From the NCBI GenBank assembly GCA_947176035.1, contig CAMWPJ010000008.1:1-34000 (forward strand): a stretch of 34,000 bases of DNA. The letters are read 5' to 3'. The notes below the pieces were generated by a model that was given only the letters and a program-made list of their open reading frames with translations, was not told the DNA's origin and ran no database searches. Position numbers and translations under genes: made by a program. The DNA comes from an uncultured Clostridia bacterium. GTDB lineage: Bacteria; Bacillota; Clostridia; Oscillospirales; Acutalibacteraceae. Shown here piece after piece: positions 27,875-34,000 of the stretch; position 1 is the first letter of the stretch, and every line of letters begins with the position of its first letter.

Positions 27875-28624
27875 ATGATAGTGCTTAAAAGCAGTCGTGA
27901 GCTTGAGCTTATGAAAGAGGCTTGTCAGATTTCTGCTGAAGCATTAATGGTAGCAGGAGAGGCGGTTAAACCCGGCGTGTCTACCAAGGAAATTGATGAA
28001 ATTGCATACAGGTTTATAAAAAAACATGGAGCAACTCCAAATTTTCTTAACTACGGTGGATTTCCTGCTACTGCATGTATTTCTATAAATGATGAAGTAA
28101 TTCACGGTATACCTAAGGCTGACCGTATTATTCAAGAGGGTGATATAGTCAGCATTGACTTAGGTGCTGCGAAGAATGGTTATAACGGCGACAATGCTGC
28201 CACATTTGCTGCAGGGACTTGCTCTCCCGAGGCAAAGCGGCTGATGGATACGACCCGCGAGAGCCTTTATAAGGGTATTGAGCAGGCAGTTCCCGGCAAC
28301 AGAATCGGTGATATATCCTATGCAGTTCAGTCTTACTGTGAAGACCGTGGGTACGGCGTTGTACGTGACTTTGTCGGTCACGGTGTCGGAACTAAGCTTC
28401 ATGAAGAACCAAGCGTACCAAACTTCGGTCACGCAGGTCGTGGTATCAGACTGTTACCCGGAATGACATTGGCAATTGAACCAATGATAAATCTGGGAAC
28501 CTATAAGGTTAAACAACTTTCAGACGGTTGGACAGTTAAAACTACTGACGGTAAAATCTCTGCTCATTTTGAGCACACGGTTGCCATTACTTCAAATGGT
28601 CCGGTAATTTTAACAAAAGTCTAA
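27875..28624 (+). CDS. map: methionine aminopeptidase type I
   Basis: MIVLKSSRELELMKEACQISAEAL; GDIVSIDLGAAKNGYNGDNAATF; VGHGVGTKLHEEPSVPNFG; start at 27875. Confidence 0.96.
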   Translation: MIVLKSSRELELMKEACQISAEALMVAGEAVKPGVSTKEIDEIAYRFIKKHGATPNFLNYGGFPATACISINDEVIHGIPKADRIIQEGDIVSIDLGAAKNGYNGDNAATFAAGTCSPEAKRLMDTTRESLYKGIEQAVPGNRIGDISYAVQSYCEDRGYGVVRDFVGHGVGTKLHEEPSVPNFGHAGRGIRLLPGMTLAIEPMINLGTYKVKQLSDGWTVKTTDGKISAHFEHTVAITSNGPVILTKV

Positions 28625-28635
28625 AGTTGGGTGCA

Positions 28636-28699
28636 GGAATTATTAATTGAATTCTTGTTATTCCAAATCAATTGCTGGCGATTACGCCGTAATGTGATT
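28636..28699 (+). promoter_or_regulatory. tandem hairpins in the map-infA intergenic region
   Basis: GGAAT/ATTCC (28636-28664), then AATCA-ATTGC-t-GGCG-[ATTA]-CGCC-GTAAT-g-TGATT (28666-28699); no T-tract. Confidence 0.55.
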
Positions 28700-28752
28700 C
28701 CAGTTAATATAGATAACATCAATCGTAATGAATTATTTTAGCGAGGTATAAG

Positions 28753-28971
28753 ATGTCAAAGTCAGATATGATAGAAGTTGAGGGTACCGTGGTTGAGGTA
28801 TTGCCTAACACAACTTTTAAGGTAACACTTCAAAATGGCCACATTATTATTGCCCACATCAGCGGAAAGCTCAGAATGAATAACATTCGTATTCTTCCCG
28901 GTGACAAGGTAACAATTGAGATGTCACCATATGACCTTACAAAGGGTCGTATCATTTGGCGCTCAAAGTAA
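28753..28971 (+). CDS. infA: translation initiation factor IF-1
   Basis: [67 protein letters not shown]. Confidence 0.97.
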   Translation: MSKSDMIEVEGTVVEVLPNTTFKVTLQNGHIIIAHISGKLRMNNIRILPGDKVTIEMSPYDLTKGRIIWRSK

Positions 28972-28992
28972 ATATTTAGGAGGATATTCAAA

Positions 28993-29106
28993 ATGAAAGT
29001 TAGACCTTCTGTAAAGAAAATTTGCGAAAAGTGCAAAGTAATAAAGCGCAATGGAAAAGTAATGGTTATCTGTGAAAATCCAAAGCACAAACAGCGTCAG
29101 GGCTAA
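28993..29106 (+). CDS. rpmJ: 50S ribosomal protein L36
   Basis: 37-aa ORF missing from the supplied track: [37 protein letters not shown]. Confidence 0.97.
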   Translation: MKVRPSVKKICEKCKVIKRNGKVMVICENPKHKQRQG

Positions 29107-29138
29107 TCCTGAATTAATAATCGGAGGTAAACTGTAAA

Positions 29139-29507
29139 ATGGCACGTATTTCAGGTGTTGACTTACCTAATGACAAGAGAGTAGAAATCGGCCTTACCTA
29201 CATTTATGGTATCGGTCTTACTACTTCTAAAGAGGTTATTGCAGCAACAGGTATCAATCCGGATACTCGTTGCAGAGATTTAACAGAAGACGATGTTAAA
29301 AAGCTTAGTGACTATATCACTCACAATCTTACTGTTGAAGGCGACCTTCGCAGAAATACAGCTTTTGACATCAAGAGACTTATCGAAATTGGTTGCTATC
29401 GTGGCGTTAGACATAGAAAGGGTCTCCCTGTAAGAGGTCAGACTTCTAAGAACAATGCTCGTACACGCAAGGGTCCTAAGAAGACTATAGCAAATAAGAA
29501 GAAATAA
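29139..29507 (+). CDS. rpsM: 30S ribosomal protein S13
   Basis: [53 protein letters not shown]. Confidence 0.97.
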   Translation: MARISGVDLPNDKRVEIGLTYIYGIGLTTSKEVIAATGINPDTRCRDLTEDDVKKLSDYITHNLTVEGDLRRNTAFDIKRLIEIGCYRGVRHRKGLPVRGQTSKNNARTRKGPKKTIANKKK

Positions 29508-29526
29508 GTAGGAGGAAACAAATAGT

Positions 29527-29922
29527 ATGGCTACTAAAAAGACCACAGGCTCACGCAAGCGCCGTGAGAAGAAAAATATTGAGCGTGGTGCTGCCCATAT
29601 TCAATCAACCTTCAACAACACAATCGTAACAATTACTGATACACAGGGCAATGCCGTATCATGGGCATCAGCCGGTGAAATGGGCTTCCGCGGTTCAAGA
29701 AAGTCTACTCCTTTTGCTGCTGCAACAGCTGCTGAGACAGCTGCTAAAACAGCAATTGATTGCGGTATGAAAACTGTTGAAGTTTACGTTAAGGGCCCGG
29801 GCTCAGGACGTGAATCAGCTATCAGAGCTCTTCAGACAGCAGGTCTGGAAGTAAGTCTTATTAAAGATGTTACTCCTATTCCACACAATGGCTGTCGTCC
29901 ACCAAAAAGACGTAGAGTATAG
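29527..29922 (+). CDS. rpsK: 30S ribosomal protein S11
   Basis: [47 protein letters not shown]. Confidence 0.97.
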   Translation: MATKKTTGSRKRREKKNIERGAAHIQSTFNNTIVTITDTQGNAVSWASAGEMGFRGSRKSTPFAAATAAETAAKTAIDCGMKTVEVYVKGPGSGRESAIRALQTAGLEVSLIKDVTPIPHNGCRPPKRRRV

Positions 29923-29945
29923 TATAAACTTGGAGGTTACTTGAT

Positions 29946-30572
29946 ATGGCAAGATATACAGGACCTGCTTGTAAGCTTTGTCGTCGTGAGGGCAAAAAGC
30001 TTTTCCTCAAGGGTGACAGATGTTATACAGGCAAATGTGCAATTGAACGCCGTTCATATGCACCTGGCCAGCATGGTCAGAACAGAAAAAAGACTTCAGA
30101 GTATGGTATGCAGCTTCGTGCTAAGCAGTCTGCACGTCGTTACTATGGTATTGCTGAGGGTCAGTTCCACAAATATTTCCTTATGGCTGAACGTAAGGCT
30201 GGTGTAACAGGTTCAAACCTTCTCCAGATTTGTGAGAGTCGTTTAGATAATTTTGTTTACACAGCTGGTTTTGCAAGCTCAAGAGCACAGGCTCGTCAGC
30301 TCGTTAACCATGCTCATTTCACTGTAAATGGTACAAAGGTTGATATTCCTTCATATCTCCTCAAGGCAGGCGACGTAGTTGCTGTTAAGGAAACAAGCAA
30401 GACTACTGATGAGTTCAAGACTCTTGTTGAGTCTAACGCATCTCGTCCTGTTCCACAGTGGGTTGATGTAAACAAGGATGCTATGGAAGCAAAGGTTGTT
30501 AAGCTCCCTGAGAGAGACGAAATAGCAACTCCTGTTGAAGAGCATTTAATCGTTGAGTTCTACTCTAAGTAA
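29946..30572 (+). CDS. rpsD: 30S ribosomal protein S4
   Basis: [54 protein letters not shown]. Confidence 0.97.
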   Translation: MARYTGPACKLCRREGKKLFLKGDRCYTGKCAIERRSYAPGQHGQNRKKTSEYGMQLRAKQSARRYYGIAEGQFHKYFLMAERKAGVTGSNLLQICESRLDNFVYTAGFASSRAQARQLVNHAHFTVNGTKVDIPSYLLKAGDVVAVKETSKTTDEFKTLVESNASRPVPQWVDVNKDAMEAKVVKLPERDEIATPVEEHLIVEFYSK

Positions 30573-30633
30573 TAGCCTTTTGCTGCTATTATTTAGCGAA
30601 AACAAAATACAACATTTTTTAGGAGGCTTTTAA

Positions 30634-31590
30634 ATGATCGAAATTGATAAGCCTAAAATCGAGATTGTAGACGTGTCTACTATCGGAAGCCGCAGCACAG
30701 GTCGTTTTATTGTTGAACCTCTTGAGAGAGGCTTCGGCACAACACTCGGCAATGGTATGAGAAGAGTTCTTCTTTCTTCTCTTCCAGGTTATGCTATCAC
30801 TTCCGTAAAGATTGATGGTGTTTTACACGAATTTTCAACTATCCCTCATGTAAAAGAAGATGTAACCGAGATTGTTCTTAATCTCAAGAATGTTATTCTT
30901 AAAATACATGATGAAAGCCCAAAGACTCTTTATATTGAAGTTTCAGGTGAGGGAGAAATCACTGCAGGTGATATTAAGCATGATGCAGATGTTGAGATTC
31001 TTAATCCTGACCTTCACATCGCTTATCTTGATGAAGGTGCAAATGTAGTTATGGAGCTTACTGCTGATAACGGCAGAGGTTATGTTCCTTGTGACCGTAA
31101 TAAGCAGTTAATGGATTTGCCAATCGGTACAATTGCCATCGACTCTATCTATACACCAGTATTAAAGGTTAACTACACTGTTGAAAACACCCGTGTAGGT
31201 CAGCAAACTGACCTTGACAAGCTCATTCTCGACATTGAGACAGACGGTACTATCCCGGCTGATGAGGCAGCATCTCTTGCTGCTAAGATTCTCAATGACC
31301 ATCTTATGCTCTTTGTTGATCTTTCTGAAGAAATCGGAAATCAGGACATTATGGTTGAGAAGGATGATGACAGCAAGGAAAAGGTTCTTGAAATGACTAT
31401 TGAAGAGCTTGATCTTTCTGTTCGTTCATTCAACTGTCTTAAGAGAGCAGGCATTAACACAGTAGAAGATTTAATCGGTAAATCAGAAGAAGATATGATG
31501 AAAGTTAGAAACCTTGGTCGCAAGTCACTCGACGAAGTAGTTGCAAAGCTTGCTTCACTCGGTTTTGGACTTAGTCAAGAAGAGGACTAA
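30634..31590 (+). CDS. rpoA: DNA-directed RNA polymerase subunit alpha
   Basis: [79 protein letters not shown]. Confidence 0.97.
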   Translation: MIEIDKPKIEIVDVSTIGSRSTGRFIVEPLERGFGTTLGNGMRRVLLSSLPGYAITSVKIDGVLHEFSTIPHVKEDVTEIVLNLKNVILKIHDESPKTLYIEVSGEGEITAGDIKHDADVEILNPDLHIAYLDEGANVVMELTADNGRGYVPCDRNKQLMDLPIGTIAIDSIYTPVLKVNYTVENTRVGQQTDLDKLILDIETDGTIPADEAASLAAKILNDHLMLFVDLSEEIGNQDIMVEKDDDSKEKVLEMTIEELDLSVRSFNCLKRAGINTVEDLIGKSEEDMMKVRNLGRKSLDEVVAKLASLGFGLSQEED

Positions 31591-31604
31591 AGGAGGGAAT
31601 TTCA

Positions 31605-31946
31605 ATGCCAGGTAGCAGAAAGCTGGGCCGCCCAACTGATCACAGAAAGGCTATGCTCAGAGGTATGGTTACTTATCTTTTAGAAAACGGCAAGATTGAA
31701 ACTACCGTTACAAGAGCAAAGGAAGTTCGTGCTATGGCTGAGAAGATGATTACTCTTGGCAAAAACGACACACTCCATTCAAGAAGACAGGTTCTTGCTT
31801 ATGTAACTAAGGAAGACGTTGCTAAGAAGCTTTTTGATGAGGTTGCTCCAAAGTATGCAGAAAGAAACGGTGGTTACACTCGCATTATTAAAACAGGCCC
31901 TCGTCGTGGTGACGCAGCTGAGATGTGCATCATCGAGCTTGTTTAA
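31605..31946 (+). CDS. rplQ: 50S ribosomal protein L17
   Basis: [38 protein letters not shown]. Confidence 0.97.
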   Translation: MPGSRKLGRPTDHRKAMLRGMVTYLLENGKIETTVTRAKEVRAMAEKMITLGKNDTLHSRRQVLAYVTKEDVAKKLFDEVAPKYAERNGGYTRIIKTGPRRGDAAEMCIIELV

Positions 31947-31971
31947 GATAATATAGCTATAATCATAGATT

Positions 31972-32000
31972 AAGGACAGTCGAATGACTGTCCTTTTTTT
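31972..32000 (+). terminator. intrinsic terminator of the ribosomal protein supercluster
   Basis: AAGGACAGTC-gaat-GACTGTCCTT with T-run to 32000. Confidence 0.93.
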
Positions 32001-32118
32001 ATGCATTATCAATATATTTAACATCAAAATGTCTATATTTGTAACATTTTCATAAAATACTATCATTTGTTATGTGAATATTGTATAATAATACTATAAC
32101 TATAAAAGGGGTGTTCTT

Positions 32119-33600
32119 ATGGCAGAAGTTGAGGAGAAAAAGTATATTCCTAAAAATGAGGTCAGCAGTTTTATATTTGGCTTGTGTGGTCAGAATATGG
32201 TGTATTCTCTTATTGGAGCATCGTTTTTTACATATTTTATGACCGATATTGCTATGTTCCCGGCTGCTATTGTATCTGTCTTGCTTATTGCAATGAAGGT
32301 ATGGGATGGTGTGAACGATCCGATTGTAGGTTCATTTATTGACAGACACACTTTTAAGAATGGTGAAAAACTACGTCCGTTTTTAAAATATACACCTCTG
32401 CCGGTAGGTATTTTTACTGTTCTTCTGTTTCTTGTTTTTTCAACAGCTGAGGATTTACTTTGGCTCAGAGTAGCATATTTTGTAATCGTATATATTTGTT
32501 GGGATTTGGTTTATACTGTGCAGGATGTTGCGGTTTGGGGGATTACTGCAATGGTATCGCCAAATTCAAACGAGCGTGACAAATTTGTGCAGTGGGCAAG
32601 AACAATTGGTAGCTGTGTTTATGGTGCACTCAGTGTTGGTATCCCGATGGTACTAGAGATGATTGCTAATGCTAAGGGTGTAAGTATGGCATTTGTTACT
32701 GCTGTGTTTGCTATTATTTTTGGCCTTGGCGGAGCAATGATTAGCTATCGCTGTTCAAAGGCGCAGGAGCGAATCCGTGTCAACAAGGCTGAGCAGCAGG
32801 CGTCACTCGCAGAGAGCTTTTCACTTTTGTTTAAAAATAAAATGATGCTGCTTGTTACACTTGCAAATCTTTGTGGGGCACTTGGTTTTGGTGCGAACCT
32901 TGTTACATATTTCTTTAAATATGAGATTCCTGCTGATTTTATAGGCGGTGGGCTTATAGGTGCACTTGGACTTACCACAATTTATTTCGCTATGACCGCT
33001 TTGCCTGGCTTTATCGGTATGGTATTGGCTGATAAAATGAAGAAATGGCTTGGCAGCTATGTAAATGTTCTTATCTTAATTCAGATTGTAAATATTATCG
33101 TTCGTGTAATTGCTTACTTTGTAGGATATGAGGGCAAAAAGCTCTGGATTGCGATGATTCTTATTGGTATCGGCAGTATACCGAGCGGTGCACTTTCAAT
33201 TGCACAAACCTCAATTTTCTGTGACAGTATTGATTATATGGAGTGGAAGACAGGCAAGAGAACTGAGGGTATCACATTTTCGATGCAGACTTCGTTCACT
33301 AAAATTTCCAGTGGTATTACTGCCGGTCTTGCAACTATGGCGCTGTCAATCCTTGGATATAAGGCTATTGATGATGCAGCAGTTTATGTCGGCACACAGA
33401 CCGCTGCATTTGATAAGTGGATGTGGCCGCTTGTTATTCTCACACCTGCAATTGCAAGTGTGCTGTTCATTATTCCGTTGCTCTTTATTAATTACACTAA
33501 GGAGCAGAGAGCAATTGTTGAAAGTGATTTAAAAGCACGCAGACTTGGAGAAAAGGAATCAGGCTTTTCACCATATGCTTCAGAAGTTGATAGTCATTAA
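32119..33600 (+). CDS. GPH (glycoside-pentoside-hexuronide)/MFS family sugar:cation symporter
   Basis: MKVWDGVNDPIVGSFIDRHTFKNGEKLRPFLKYTPLPVGI; 12-TM-like hydrophobic pattern; DSIDYMEWKTGKRTEGITFSMQTSFTKISSGI. Confidence 0.92.
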   Translation: MAEVEEKKYIPKNEVSSFIFGLCGQNMVYSLIGASFFTYFMTDIAMFPAAIVSVLLIAMKVWDGVNDPIVGSFIDRHTFKNGEKLRPFLKYTPLPVGIFTVLLFLVFSTAEDLLWLRVAYFVIVYICWDLVYTVQDVAVWGITAMVSPNSNERDKFVQWARTIGSCVYGALSVGIPMVLEMIANAKGVSMAFVTAVFAIIFGLGGAMISYRCSKAQERIRVNKAEQQASLAESFSLLFKNKMMLLVTLANLCGALGFGANLVTYFFKYEIPADFIGGGLIGALGLTTIYFAMTALPGFIGMVLADKMKKWLGSYVNVLILIQIVNIIVRVIAYFVGYEGKKLWIAMILIGIGSIPSGALSIAQTSIFCDSIDYMEWKTGKRTEGITFSMQTSFTKISSGITAGLATMALSILGYKAIDDAAVYVGTQTAAFDKWMWPLVILTPAIASVLFIIPLLFINYTKEQRAIVESDLKARRLGEKESGFSPYASEVDSH

Positions 33601-33738
33601 TTTGCAACTCAGAAAAACAGAATAAAACGTAGGGTATTATATTTTATTCCAGACAGTAATTTGCGGAAGATATTTTTGTGCGAAATTTGTTCAATATTAA
33701 AATTTTTTAGTGAATTTATACATTTCTTGTTAAAATAC

Positions 33739-33767
33739 TTGACATTTAGATTTATTTTGTATATAAT
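33739..33767 (+). promoter_or_regulatory. consensus sigma-A promoter of rpsU
   Basis: TTGACA - 17 nt - TATAAT. Confidence 0.9.
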
Positions 33768-33797
33768 CTTGCTCGGATATTAAAGAAGTATCAAATA

Positions 33798-33817
33798 CCC
33801 CCGAAGCGGTCGGAGGG
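33798..33817 (+). promoter_or_regulatory. hairpin partly sequestering the rpsU Shine-Dalgarno
   Basis: CCCCCGA-agcgg-TCGG(a)GGG, 7 bp with one bulged A; right arm overlaps the ggagggagg SD tract. Confidence 0.55.
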
Positions 33818-33827
33818 AGGGAATTGA

Positions 33828-34000
33828 ATGAGCCAGGTTAAAGTTAAAGAAAATGAATCTCTTGACAGTGCACTTAGACGTTTTAAGCGCCAGACTTCTC
33901 GTGATGGCATTATCCAGGAAGTTCGTAAGAGAGAGCATTATGAAAAGCCTTCAGTAGCTCGTAAAAAGAAGAGCGAGGCTGCTCGTAAAAGAAAGTATAA
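33828..34000 (+). CDS. rpsU: 30S ribosomal protein S21 (truncated at window edge)
   Basis: [57 protein letters not shown], no stop before the window end. Confidence 0.96.
   Translation, partial: MSQVKVKENESLDSALRRFKRQTSRDGIIQEVRKREHYEKPSVARKKKSEAARKRKY

Noticed and set aside
28625-28752. Hidden small KOW-domain gene between map and infA
   Set aside because: No ORF with KOW-like residues found in the spacer by reading
1-34000. CRISPR arrays, tRNA/rRNA genes, transposases, phage or defence genes
   Set aside because: No regularly spaced repeats, tRNA-like cloverleaf signals or diagnostic protein motifs were seen

Overview
The window is a 34-kb chromosomal segment from a low-GC, spore-forming Firmicute, probably a gut Clostridia/Oscillospirales-type organism judging by gene content and order. 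Its backbone is mostly ordinary: hprK - ROK glucokinase - murB - rapZ - whiA - dnaE - pfkA (about 2.5-11.9 kb); spoIVB - spo0A (12-14.1 kb); a small accessory pair, peptidase E-like plus SAM methyltransferase (14.5-16.1 kb); the complete S10-spc-alpha ribosomal protein supercluster from rpsJ to rplQ (16.3-31.95 kb); a GPH-family sugar symporter; and the start of rpsU, cut by the window edge. I see no CRISPR array, tRNA, rRNA, transposase, phage gene or defence system. The noteworthy signal is non-coding: several intergenic segments contain complementary segments that suggest RNA-level regulation. These are a ~315-nt rpsJ leader with an internal terminator hairpin; an unusual 134-nt structured gap before rplB, with an apparent choice between a hairpin and Shine-Dalgarno pairing; a terminator-like plus leader hairpin at the rpsQ/rplN junction; a long hairpin between map and infA; a Shine-Dalgarno-sequestering hairpin before rpsU; and a promoter - 28-codon ORF - terminator leader before the peptidase E gene. 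DNA-level signals include a 23-bp tandem repeat overlapping the likely spo0A promoter, a ~105-bp imperfect palindromic element after spo0A, and two distant terminators sharing the same 10-bp stem. All structure claims come from base-pairing read by eye. No folding, alignment or database search was run.
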